Shown here one piece after another: positions 9,997-17,718 of a stretch of 64,000 nt of DNA. Both the position numbers and the translations under genes were made by a program. Location of the stretch: the NCBI GenBank assembly GCA_009772935.1, contig WOUR01000013.1, positions 62,001 to 126,000 on the forward strand, read 5' to 3'. Every line of letters starts with the position of its first letter. The stretch's first letter is position 1. Origin of the DNA: Rhodospirillaceae bacterium (GTDB taxonomy: Bacteria; Pseudomonadota; Alphaproteobacteria; Reyranellales; Reyranellaceae). A model generated the notes under the pieces. That model was not told the DNA's origin and made no database searches. It worked only from the letters and a program-made list of their open reading frames with translations.

Positions 9997-11034
9997 ATGG
10001 CCCAACCCGCCGAAAGCCTCGGCAACGTAATGAATCCCGACCCCGCCTGGGTCGCCAAGGTGACCGAACCCGCGCTCGAACCCGACCTGCCGATCGTCGA
10101 TCCGCATCACCATCTCTGGCAGCGCCCCGGCAATGACTACCTGTTCCACGACCTGCTGGCCGATACGCAGACCGGCCACAACATCGTGGGCACGGTGTTC
10201 GTCGACTGCCATTCGATGTATCGCAAGGACGGTCCTCCCGAGCTGCGCTGCATCGGCGAGACCGAGTTCGCCAACGGCGTGGCGGCGATGAGCGCGTCGG
10301 GCCTCTACGGGGACTTGCGCGCCTGCGCCGGCATCGTCGGCCATGTCGACCTGCGTCTCGGCGAAAAGGCGGGCGACGTGTTCGACGCCCAGATCGCCGC
10401 CGGCAACGGCCGCTTCAAGGGCATTCGTCACCAGACCGGCTGGGACGCCGACCCGGGCATCCGCAACTCGCGCAACAATCCGCCCCCCGAGCAGACGCGC
10501 GACCTGACCTGGCGCGAGGGCTTCCGTGAACTGGCGAAGCGCGACCTCACCTTCGACGCCTGGCTCTATCATCCGCAGCTTCCCGAGATCGCCGAACTGG
10601 CCGACGCCTTCCCGGGCACACATATCGTGCTCGACCATGTCGGCGGGCCGTTGGGCTATGCCGGTTATGCCGGGCGGCACGACGAAGTTCGCGCGGCCTG
10701 GAAGAAGTCGATGGCGGAGCTGTCGAAGCGACCGAACATCATGGTGAAGCTGGGCGGGCTCGGCATGGCCATGGGCTTCTTCGACTTTTACCAGCGCCCC
10801 ATGCCACCGGGCTCCGAAGAACTTGCCGAGGCGTTCAGGCCCTGGGTCGAGACCTGCATCGAGTTGTTCGGCACGGAGCGCTGCATGTTCGAGAGCAACT
10901 TCCCGGTCGACAAGATCACCTCGGGATACGGCGTGCTGTGGAATGCGTTCAAGCGTCTGGCAGCCGGCGCGTCGGCTGCGGAAAAGGCCGCTTTGTTCTC
11001 CGGCACGGCCACCCGCGTCTACCGCCTCGCCTGA
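9997..11034 (+). CDS. Amidohydrolase, TIM-barrel (amidohydrolase_2 family)
   Basis: 345 aa from ATG 9997, preceded at 5 bases by GGAGG. The metal motif PIVDPHHHLWQ near residue 30 is the HxH signature of amidohydrolase_2 enzymes. A later His (TFDAWLYHPQL) and HIVLDHVGGP supply further ligands, and MFESNFPVDK carries the C-terminal Asp. Relatives include 2-pyrone-4,6-dicarboxylate hydrolase and gamma-resorcylate decarboxylase-like proteins. It is followed after 200 bases by a TRAP transporter for a small acid, which supports a catabolic hydrolase for an imported carboxylate. Exact substrate unknown. Confidence 0.85.
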   Translation: MAQPAESLGNVMNPDPAWVAKVTEPALEPDLPIVDPHHHLWQRPGNDYLFHDLLADTQTGHNIVGTVFVDCHSMYRKDGPPELRCIGETEFANGVAAMSASGLYGDLRACAGIVGHVDLRLGEKAGDVFDAQIAAGNGRFKGIRHQTGWDADPGIRNSRNNPPPEQTRDLTWREGFRELAKRDLTFDAWLYHPQLPEIAELADAFPGTHIVLDHVGGPLGYAGYAGRHDEVRAAWKKSMAELSKRPNIMVKLGGLGMAMGFFDFYQRPMPPGSEELAEAFRPWVETCIELFGTERCMFESNFPVDKITSGYGVLWNAFKRLAAGASAAEKAALFSGTATRVYRLA

Positions 11035-11062
11035 ACCTCTCGTTCGCGTTCCGAAACGTCGT

Positions 11063-11110
11063 TTGACATTTCGACAGGCGACCGGCAGTTTCGTTCCCAC
11101 AGAATTCTGT
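11063..11110 (+). promoter_or_regulatory. Possible promoter and operator of the TRAP operon
   Basis: TTGACA (11063-11068) is a good -35 box, although the matching -10 (CAGTTT, 17 bases on) is poor. Just downstream is a perfect 12-base palindrome, ACAGAATTCTGT (11099-11110), well placed to be a repressor site. No regulator gene is adjacent. Confidence 0.35.
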
Positions 11111-11234
11111 TGCATCCGAAACGGAGCAGCAGGCGGCAGGCCGGTCAACGGCCGTCGCATCAGGGAGCGAAGGACAAAGCACAGATCGGACGGCCAACGT
11201 CCTTCGCATGGCTTTGACCAATGGGAGGGAAAAC

Positions 11235-12284
11235 ATGCGCGTACTCGGTGCGTTGTTTGGTGTCGCGGCCGCCGCGGCGGTCGCGTGTGCTTCGGGCTCT
11301 GCGGTTGCCCAGGACAAGAAGGTCCGCATGCAGATGCAGTCGAACTTCGCGTCGACGCTCGCACTGCTTGGGCCGAACGCCAACTATACGGTCGAACAGA
11401 TCCGGAAGCTGTCGGCGGGCAGCATCGACATCAAGTTCTTCGAACCTGGCGCGCTGGTGCCGCCGGGCCAGGCCTTCGATTCGGTCGCGTCCGGCGCGCT
11501 CGACGCGGCCTGGGCGACGCCCGGCTTCTGGACGGGCAAGGACATCGCCTTCGCCGTCTTCTCGACCGTGCCCTTCGGCCCGGGCCTCGGCGAATACCTC
11601 GCCTGGATGAAGCACGGCGGCGGCGAGCAGCTCATGCAGCAGCTCTACGCCAAGTACAATATCCACGCCGTCATGTGTCATCTGATTCCGCCCGAGGCAT
11701 CGGGCTGGTTCCGCAAGGAGATCAAGACGCTGGAGGACCTCAAGGGCCTCAAGATGCGCTTCTTCGGTCTGGGTGCCAACGTGATGCAGAAGCTCGGTGT
11801 CTCGACGCAGCTTCTGCAGGCCGGCGAAATTTTCCAGGCCCTGCAACTCGGCACAATCGACGCCACCGAGTTCTCCATGCCGGTGATGGATCTCAGCCTC
11901 GGGTTCCACCAGGTGGCGAAATACTACTACTTCCCCGGCTGGCATCAGCAGGCCACGGTCGGCGATCTGATCATCAACAAGGCCAAGTGGGACTCGCTCT
12001 CGGCGCATCAGAAGCTGATCGTGGAGGCGTCGTGCGATCAGACCGTGCTGCGCGGCATGAGCCTGGGCGAATCGCTGCAGCCGAAGGCACTGGCCGAAAT
12101 CGAGAGCAAGGGCGTCAAGCTCGTAACCTGGGGGCCCGAATTCATCGCTGCCTTCCAGAAGGCCTGGGACGAGGTCGCGGTCGAGCAGTCCGCGAAGAGC
12201 CCGGAGTTCAAGAAGGCCTGGGATTCGCTCAGCAATTTCCGCAAGGAATACGCGATCTGGAGAGAACGCGGCTACCTCAAGTAG
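11235..12284 (+). CDS. TRAP transporter solute-binding protein (DctP family, TakP-like)
   Basis: 349 aa from ATG 11235, preceded by GGGAGGG; the ATG at 11208 would add nine unlikely residues. A signal peptide (MRVLGALFGVAAAAAVACAS...AVAQ) exports it to the periplasm. The block PPEASGWFRKEIKTLEDLKG is diagnostic of the TakP-type DctP subgroup, whose Arg binds the substrate carboxylate and which takes 2-oxo acids with a cation. It is the first gene of a complete TRAP system, followed by the small and large membrane subunits. Substrate probably an organic acid; possibly a product or substrate of the upstream amidohydrolase. Confidence 0.92.
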   Translation: MRVLGALFGVAAAAAVACASGSAVAQDKKVRMQMQSNFASTLALLGPNANYTVEQIRKLSAGSIDIKFFEPGALVPPGQAFDSVASGALDAAWATPGFWTGKDIAFAVFSTVPFGPGLGEYLAWMKHGGGEQLMQQLYAKYNIHAVMCHLIPPEASGWFRKEIKTLEDLKGLKMRFFGLGANVMQKLGVSTQLLQAGEIFQALQLGTIDATEFSMPVMDLSLGFHQVAKYYYFPGWHQQATVGDLIINKAKWDSLSAHQKLIVEASCDQTVLRGMSLGESLQPKALAEIESKGVKLVTWGPEFIAAFQKAWDEVAVEQSAKSPEFKKAWDSLSNFRKEYAIWRERGYLK

Positions 12285-12302
12285 ACATTGAGTCTGATGC
12301 AG

Positions 12303-12335
12303 GCGGCCGCTCCAAAGGGGCGGCCGCTTCTCTCT
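12303..12335 (+). terminator. Hairpin between dctP and dctQ (attenuator-like)
   Basis: GCGGCCGC (12303-12310), a 9-base loop and GCGGCCGC (12320-12327) form a perfect 8-bp GC stem followed by TTCTCTCT. It stands in the 69-base gap after the binding-protein gene. Such a hairpin would protect the 3' end of the dctP message or terminate part of the transcripts, giving more binding protein than permease. Confidence 0.6.
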
Positions 12336-12353
12336 GCGGGGGAGTTCGTTCTG

Positions 12354-12914
12354 ATGCTGGCATTGCTGAGTGCGAGCGATGTGATCGACGGTATTCTGGC
12401 GCGCATCGCGAGACTGTTCGGTTGGCTGTTTATCGCTCTTGTCGTCGTCATCTGTTGGGATGTGCTCACGCGCAAGCTGGGCTTCCAGATTCCGGGGTTC
12501 GGTTCGACTCCCATCCAGGAGCTCGAGTGGCACCTGCATGGCGCCTTGTTCCTGTTCTGGCTGGGATATGCCTACATCCGCAACTCTCACGTTCGAATCG
12601 ACGTGTTCACCGCGAACAAGACGGAACGCCAGAAGGCGAAGCTCGAGATCTTCGGTATTCTGGTCTTCGCCATTCCCTACTGCATCGTTGCGACCTACTA
12701 CTCTTTCCTGTTCGCTGAAGTCTCGTTCCTGCAGAACGAGCGATCGGACGCGCCGAACGGGCTCGAGTACCGCTGGATCCTGAAGGGATGCCTGTTCCTC
12801 GGTCTGGTGCTGGTCGATGCGGCGGTTGCCTCGGTGCTGATGCGAAAGCTCGTCATTCTGTTCGGTCCCCCGGACCTCGCGGCGCGTGCGGCCTCGCCCG
12901 CGGCCAGTCACTGA
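12354..12914 (+). CDS. TRAP transporter small permease (DctQ)
   Basis: 186 aa from ATG 12354. I prefer this start because GGGGGAG lies 9 bases upstream and because the TTG/ATG codons at 12288 and 12297 would place the start before the hairpin. Four membrane helices are visible (about 20-40, 58-75, 95-115, 140-160), with the DctQ pattern QELEWHLHGALFLFWLGYAYIRNSHVRID between helices 2 and 3. DctQ is the chaperone-like small subunit that pairs with DctM. The third gene follows after 12 bases. Confidence 0.9.
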   Translation: MLALLSASDVIDGILARIARLFGWLFIALVVVICWDVLTRKLGFQIPGFGSTPIQELEWHLHGALFLFWLGYAYIRNSHVRIDVFTANKTERQKAKLEIFGILVFAIPYCIVATYYSFLFAEVSFLQNERSDAPNGLEYRWILKGCLFLGLVLVDAAVASVLMRKLVILFGPPDLAARAASPAASH

Positions 12915-12926
12915 GGGGGCCCGGCC

Positions 12927-14306
12927 ATGGAATGGATCGCAGACCATCTCTCCGTCCTCATGTTTCTCGTGCTCACGTTCATCATGTTCGTGGGCTATCC
13001 GGTGGCGTTCGTGCTGGGGGGCGTTGCGCTTGCCTTCGGCGCGCTCGGTATCGCATTCGACGTCTTCCGCCCGGCCCAGTTCGGTAGCCTGATTCCCCGC
13101 ATCTGGGGCCAGGCGGTGCAGAACCAGGTTCTCATCGCCGTCCCGATGTTCGTCTTCATGGGCACGATCCTGGAGAAGTCTGGCGTAGCCGACGAGCTGC
13201 TGAAGGCCCTTCAGGTGCTCACGCGGCGGATTCCCGGCGGACTGGCGATTTCGGTCACCGTGATGGGAACGATCATGGCGGCGACCACGGGTATCGTCGG
13301 CGCATCGGTGATCATGCTCACCCTGATCGCCCTGCCGACCATGCTGGAGCGCGGCTACTCGAAGGAACTGTCGGTCGGTACCATCGCCTCGGCGGGCACG
13401 CTGGGCATCCTGATCCCGCCCAGCATCATGCTGGTCATCATGGGCGATCTGATGACGCTGTCGGTCGGGACGCTGTTCACGGCCGCCATCCTGCCGGGGC
13501 TGCTGCTGGCGGGCATCTACCTCGTCTACATCTGCATCTATGCGGCGCTCAATCCCAAGATGGCGCCGCCGCTCTCGTCGGCCGAAGGGCCGCAGAACGC
13601 CAGCGAACTCCTGCGCCTCGTGCTGCGCAGCTTCCTGCCGCCGGCCTTCCTGATCTTCGTCGTCCTGGGCTCGATCTTTGGCGGCTGGGCAACGCCGACG
13701 GAGGCCGGTGGAACGGGATGCGCCGGCGCGCTGTTGCTGGCGTGGTGGAACAAGCGTCTCAGCCTGAAGATGTTGAATCAGGTGATCGAGAGTTCGGCCC
13801 TCACCAATGCGCTCGTGTTCTTCATCATCTTCGGGGCGACGCTGTTCTCGTTTGTGTTCCGCGCGCTGGGCGGCGACGACCTGGTGATCGAGCTGCTCAA
13901 GGCGGCCGGTATCGACTCGGGCTGGGAAATCCTGGTCTTCGTGATGGTGCTGGTCTTCATCATGGGATTCTTCTTCGACTTCCTCGAGATCTGCCTGATC
14001 GTCCTGCCGATCTTCGCGCCCATTCTGCTGAAGGTCGATTTCACGCCGCACATCGCCGAGAACAAGGACTTCATGGTCTGGTTCGTGATCCTGGTGGCGG
14101 TGAACCTGCAGTCGGCGTTCCTGACGCCGCCTTTCGGTTTTGCGCTCTTCTACATGAAGGCGACCGTTCCACCGTCGGTGACGATGGCTCACATCTACCG
14201 CGGCATCGTTCCGTTCGTGGCCCTGCAGGTCCTTACCGTCGCGATCTGCATGATCTGGCCGGAGATCATCCTGTACCTGCCGCGTGAGTTCGGGTTCCTC
14301 GACTGA
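12927..14306 (+). CDS. TRAP transporter large permease (DctM)
   Basis: 459 aa with about 12 membrane segments. Family hallmarks are ATTGIVGASVIMLTLIALP, GTLGILIPPSIMLVIMG and LTPPFGFALFYMKA. The length is at the upper end for DctM and fits the FcbT3/TakM subgroup, matching the TakP-like binding protein. It conducts Na+-coupled uptake in the inner membrane. It is the last gene of the operon; 214 bases without a gene follow. Confidence 0.93.
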   Translation: MEWIADHLSVLMFLVLTFIMFVGYPVAFVLGGVALAFGALGIAFDVFRPAQFGSLIPRIWGQAVQNQVLIAVPMFVFMGTILEKSGVADELLKALQVLTRRIPGGLAISVTVMGTIMAATTGIVGASVIMLTLIALPTMLERGYSKELSVGTIASAGTLGILIPPSIMLVIMGDLMTLSVGTLFTAAILPGLLLAGIYLVYICIYAALNPKMAPPLSSAEGPQNASELLRLVLRSFLPPAFLIFVVLGSIFGGWATPTEAGGTGCAGALLLAWWNKRLSLKMLNQVIESSALTNALVFFIIFGATLFSFVFRALGGDDLVIELLKAAGIDSGWEILVFVMVLVFIMGFFFDFLEICLIVLPIFAPILLKVDFTPHIAENKDFMVWFVILVAVNLQSAFLTPPFGFALFYMKATVPPSVTMAHIYRGIVPFVALQVLTVAICMIWPEIILYLPREFGFLD

Positions 14307-14520
14307 CGCCCTGGCAGATGCCGCCCTGCAGGGTACCTCAGGAGGAGGTTGCGCGCGGTGGAACGGGAGCAAGTCGTGCTAGCAAGAACCGTGTCAGGAA
14401 TCCCACGCGGTGTTCCGCTGGAGGAAGTTTCTTTTTCTCCGCCCCGGCGCTCGTGCGCTGACAGAGGCTGTGAACTCGCCCTAAAGTTTCGGCGCTCGCG
14501 TCGTCCACTGGGGGCCATTC

Positions 14521-16086
14521 ATGCGTCGTTTCCTACTCTCCGCCGTCGCTGCCGTTGCCACCGTATCCGCTGTCCCGATCGCATCGGCACAGACCTTGAA
14601 GGTCGTGATGCATTCCGACGTGAAGGTCCTCGATCCGATCTGGAGCGGCGCCTACATCACGCGCAATCACGGCTACATGCTCTACGACGTGCTGTTCTCC
14701 ATGGACGAGAAGTTCCAGGTGAAGCCGCAGATGGTCGACACCTGGACCATGAGCGACGACGGGCTCATCTGGACCTTCAAGCTCCGCGAGGGGCTGGAAT
14801 GGCACGACGGCCAGCCGGTGACGGCGGAAGATTGCGTCGCGTCGCTGAAGCGATGGTCGGCGCGCGACGCGATGGGCCAGAAGATGGCTCAGGCGCTGAA
14901 GGAATATAGGATCGTCGATCCCAGAACCTTCCAGATCGTGCTGAAGGAGAAGTTCGGTGCGGTGATCGAGTCGCTGGGCAAGCCTTCGGTCGTCGTGCCC
15001 TTCATGATGCCCAAGCGCATCGCCGAGACCGATCCGTTCAAGCAGATCGAGGAGTACATCGGCTCCGGTCCCTTCGTGTTCAAGAAGGACGAGTGGAAAC
15101 CCGGAGAAAAGCTCGTCTACACCAAGTTCGCCAAGTACAAGCCGCGGTCCGAGCCGATATCGGGCCTGTCCGGCGGCAAGGTGGTGAACGTCGATCGGGT
15201 CGAGTGGATTTCGATGCCCGACGCCGAAACCCAGGTCAACGCGCTGCTGAACGGCGAACTCGACTATCTCGAAAGCGTCTCGGCCGACCACTTGCCACTG
15301 GTCGAGAAGGGCAAGGGCGTCCGCGTCATCAAGGGACGCGTCTCCAATCAGTATGCCTTCCGCCCGAACTGGCTGCTGCCGCCGTTCAACGACGAGAAGG
15401 TCCGCCAGGCCGCCGCGCTGGCCCTGAACCAGGAGGACTTCCTGCAGGCCAATATCGGCGACAAGCGCTTCTACCAGACCTGCAAGGCCATGTTCACCTG
15501 CGGCTCGCCGCTGGCGACCGATGCCGGCATGGCGGGGCTGGTCGAGGGCAATGCCGCCAAGGCCAAGGCCCTGCTGGCCGAAGCCGGCTATGACGGCACG
15601 CCGGTCACGCTGCTGGCGCCGACGGATCTGGGCGTCATCAAGCAGCTCGGGCCGGTAGCCAAGTCCCTGCTGGAGCGGGCCGGCTTCAAGGTCGACATGA
15701 TCTCGATGGACTGGCAGAGCGTGATCGTGCGGCTGGCCAAGAAGGTGCCGGTCTCTGAGGGCGGCTGGAACGCCTTCTCCACAAGCTGGTCGCAGGTCGA
15801 CATCCTCGACCCGCTGATGACGCCGTTCCTGATCGCGAGCTGCGACAAGGCCCGCTCCGGCTGGCCCTGCGACGAGGAGCTGGAGAAGCTGCGCGACAAG
15901 TACGTGCAGGCGACCACCGAAGCCGAGAAGAAGGCGGCCGCCACCGCCGTCCAGGAGCGGGCCATCAAAGTCGTGACACATGTGCCACTCGGCGAGTGGT
16001 TCGGCGTCAGCGCCGTGCGTTCGAACATCGGCACGATCACCCCGCCGCCGCCCGTGACGGTGTTCTGGGGCGTGTCCAAGAAGTAG
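14521..16086 (+). CDS. ABC transporter substrate-binding protein, family 5 (peptide/nickel type)
   Basis: 521 aa with a signal peptide (MRRFLLSAVAAVATVSAVPIASA) ending near residue 23. SBP family 5 features include YMLYDVLFSMDEKFQVKPQM, WHDGQPVTAEDCVASLKRW and LALNQEDFLQANIGD. These periplasmic proteins bind peptides, nickel or glycosides for ABC import. No dpp/opp-type permease or ATPase lies beside it, so it is an orphan that must share a transporter encoded elsewhere. It is a close paralogue of the protein at 17719-19302: both begin mature chains with QTLKxVxHSDxKVLDPIW. Confidence 0.92.
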   Translation: MRRFLLSAVAAVATVSAVPIASAQTLKVVMHSDVKVLDPIWSGAYITRNHGYMLYDVLFSMDEKFQVKPQMVDTWTMSDDGLIWTFKLREGLEWHDGQPVTAEDCVASLKRWSARDAMGQKMAQALKEYRIVDPRTFQIVLKEKFGAVIESLGKPSVVVPFMMPKRIAETDPFKQIEEYIGSGPFVFKKDEWKPGEKLVYTKFAKYKPRSEPISGLSGGKVVNVDRVEWISMPDAETQVNALLNGELDYLESVSADHLPLVEKGKGVRVIKGRVSNQYAFRPNWLLPPFNDEKVRQAAALALNQEDFLQANIGDKRFYQTCKAMFTCGSPLATDAGMAGLVEGNAAKAKALLAEAGYDGTPVTLLAPTDLGVIKQLGPVAKSLLERAGFKVDMISMDWQSVIVRLAKKVPVSEGGWNAFSTSWSQVDILDPLMTPFLIASCDKARSGWPCDEELEKLRDKYVQATTEAEKKAAATAVQERAIKVVTHVPLGEWFGVSAVRSNIGTITPPPPVTVFWGVSKK

Positions 16087-16481
16087 GGACGTTCCCCGAT
16101 TTGTGGGCATCAGATGGGCTTCCGTTAACATCCTGCGTGAACTCTGGGTCGATTGGTCAGCTCAGAGTTCACCTTAACTGTCGGCGCTAGCAGCTCACTC
16201 AGCCCTCTCCAGTTGGCAGCCTTTCCTGACTGTTTGCTTTAATGTCTTCAGGTGGTGTCTGACGGGCCCTCTGATTAATGTTCCAAAACAATACCTTGCC
16301 AGCATCGGTTAACGCGCCGAAAGCTGGCGAATGGTGGAACCGAGTTCCCTTGGCGGGCGGTTTCCGCCCCATCGGATTTTCTCAAACTGGCTCGGCTCGG
16401 CGGGCTCGGCCCGTCTCCTGTCCCGATGGCGCCTTTGCCGATGGCCGCTTCGCCGTGAACATCGGGCTGTGCGGCTGACCG
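16087..16481. other. 395-base gap without a recognisable gene
   Basis: This stretch separates the binding-protein gene from the convergent hxlR-like gene. A 66-codon open frame at 16278-16478 has no recognisable product or ribosome-binding site. I see no terminator with a T-run, no tRNA and no repeat shared with the rest of the window. Confidence 0.6.
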
Positions 16482-16901
16482 CTATTCCGCCGCCTGCAGC
16501 GCGGGCGCCTTCTCGGGGGACTTCTCGATCAAGCGGCCGCTACGCTTGGCGGCGTCCTCGGCTTCCCAGCGAATGGCGATCGCGGCCAGCCGGTCCATGA
16601 CTTCGTCCAACTCGCCGCCGCGCTTGGTGAGGGAGTAGGTGACCTTGGGCGGGATGGTGGCCTCGTAGTCGCGCTTCACCAGCGCCGCGCCTTCCAGGGT
16701 GCGCAGGCGCTCGGTCAGCATCTTGGCCGAGATGCCGGACACCCGGCGCTTCAGCTCACCAAAGCGCTGCGGCCCGTGGGTGCGCAGATTGTAGAGGATG
16801 TAGGTCGTCCACGGCCCCATCAGCATGCGCAGGATGAAGTCCATCGGGCAGCTGACGCTTTCCTTGGCTTGGGCGGCGGTAGCCGGGGTTGAGTTGCTCA
16901 T
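16482..16901 (-). CDS. HxlR-family transcriptional regulator
   Basis: 139 aa from ATG 16901. The winged-helix HxlR domain is complete: SCPMDFILRMLMGPWTTYIL (about residues 17-36), FGELKRRVSGISAKMLTERL (recognition region) and PKVTYSLTKRGGEL (wing). The N-terminal Cys in SCPMD is the position used as a redox or quinone/electrophile sensor in YodB- and HypR-like members. It is transcribed divergently from a flavodoxin-like quinone reductase gene, a usual regulator-target pair in this family. The C-terminal 35 residues are a charged tail. Confidence 0.9.
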   Translation of the reverse strand: MSNSTPATAAQAKESVSCPMDFILRMLMGPWTTYILYNLRTHGPQRFGELKRRVSGISAKMLTERLRTLEGAALVKRDYEATIPPKVTYSLTKRGGELDEVMDRLAAIAIRWEAEDAAKRSGRLIEKSPEKAPALQAAE

Positions 16902-16920
16902 CGAGAAAACCTTCAAGTTA

Positions 16921-16960
16921 CGATTCGGTACCTACTGGTGGATATATAGCGACCTCCCTA
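16921..16960. promoter_or_regulatory. Possible HxlR operator region
   Basis: The 146-base divergent gap holds GGTACC (16928-16933) followed by an AT-rich TGGATATATAG tract. This is a likely site for the HxlR repressor and for promoter elements of one or both genes. The call is by position and composition only. Confidence 0.35.
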
Positions 16961-17047
16961 AGTCTTTCCAGTCACTTTGTGAAAGCAACTGATTTGAAGA
17001 AACGCAATGAATGTTTCTTCAGTCAAATCAAGGGATTGGAAGCCATC

Positions 17048-17632
17048 ATGAGCAATGTCGCCATCGTCTATCACTCCGGCTACGGCCATACACAAGCTCT
17101 CGCCGAGGCCGTCGCCGCGGGCGCGCGGGCGGTTCCAGGCACTACGGTCAGCCTGATTCCGGTTGCCGAGGCGGAGTCGCGGGCCGCCGAGCTCGACGCC
17201 GCCGACGCCATCGTCTTCGGCAGCCCGACCTACATGGGCGGCGTGTCGGCCGATTTCGCCAGGTTCAAGGATTGGACGTCGGGCCGCTGGATGGAGGGCA
17301 AGTGGCGCAACAAGCTCGCCGCCGGCTTCACCGTCTCGGCTTCGTGGAACGGCGACAAGCACAACACGCTCTACCAGCTGCTCACCCTCGCGGTTCAGCA
17401 TGGCATGGTGTGGGTCGGCCTCGGCCTGCCGCCAGGCAACAACCACTCGAAGGGCTCGAGTGCCGACCTCAATCGGGTGGGCGCCTCGATCGGGGCGATG
17501 GCGCAGGCCAATGCCGATCAGGGCGTCGAGGGAATCGGCGCCAGCGACTTCAAGACCTTCGAGGCGCTGGGCCGCCGGGTCGCCGAAGCCACGCAGCGGT
17601 GGCGGGAAGAGTCGCTCGCCGAGGCCGCTTGA
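17048..17632 (+). CDS. Flavodoxin-like NAD(P)H:quinone/FMN reductase
   Basis: 194 aa from ATG 17048. The flavodoxin FMN-phosphate loop is visible at the N-terminus (VAIVYHSGYGHTQALAEAV), followed by DAIVFGSPTYMGGVS, which packs on the isoalloxazine ring, as in WrbA/flavodoxin-family reductases. It is likely a cytoplasmic two-electron reductase that detoxifies quinones or nitro compounds. The divergent HxlR gene, with its conserved sensor Cys, suggests induction by electrophiles. It is shorter in the oligomerisation insert than true WrbA, so I do not assign that symbol. Confidence 0.87.
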   Translation: MSNVAIVYHSGYGHTQALAEAVAAGARAVPGTTVSLIPVAEAESRAAELDAADAIVFGSPTYMGGVSADFARFKDWTSGRWMEGKWRNKLAAGFTVSASWNGDKHNTLYQLLTLAVQHGMVWVGLGLPPGNNHSKGSSADLNRVGASIGAMAQANADQGVEGIGASDFKTFEALGRRVAEATQRWREESLAEAA

Positions 17633-17658
17633 TCGGCGGCTGGGTCCACAAACGAGAA

Positions 17659-17691
17659 GGGGGACCTTCGCCTGCCTGGCGAAGGTCCCCC
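17659..17691. terminator. Strong 14-bp hairpin between convergent genes
   Basis: GGGGGACCTTCGCC (17659-17672) and its perfect complement (17678-17691) enclose a 5-base loop, between the stop of the flavoprotein gene and the stop of the convergent binding-protein gene. No clear T-run follows on either strand, so it may be a bidirectional terminator or an mRNA 3' end stabiliser. Confidence 0.6.
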
Positions 17692-17718
17692 GATCGACTG
17701 TTGCTGGCTGCGATGCCG

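Noticed and set aside
11160..14372. 1070-codon open frame antisense to the TRAP operon
   Set aside because: Composition rich in His, Arg, Glu and Gln, no domain, and it lies across three well-supported genes.
14349..14909. 186-codon frame starting before the binding-protein gene
   Set aside because: Out of frame with a certain gene and Arg-rich from 14521 on; the first part shows no family.
16278..16478. 66-codon open frame in the 16.1-16.5 kb gap
   Set aside because: No ribosome site, no recognisable sequence, and codon use unlike neighbouring genes; could be chance in GC-rich DNA.
17659..17691. 14-bp hairpin as another copy of the GIY-YIG-linked repeat family
   Set aside because: It shares only a short GACCTTCG core; length, loop and flanks differ, and it fits a terminator between convergent genes.
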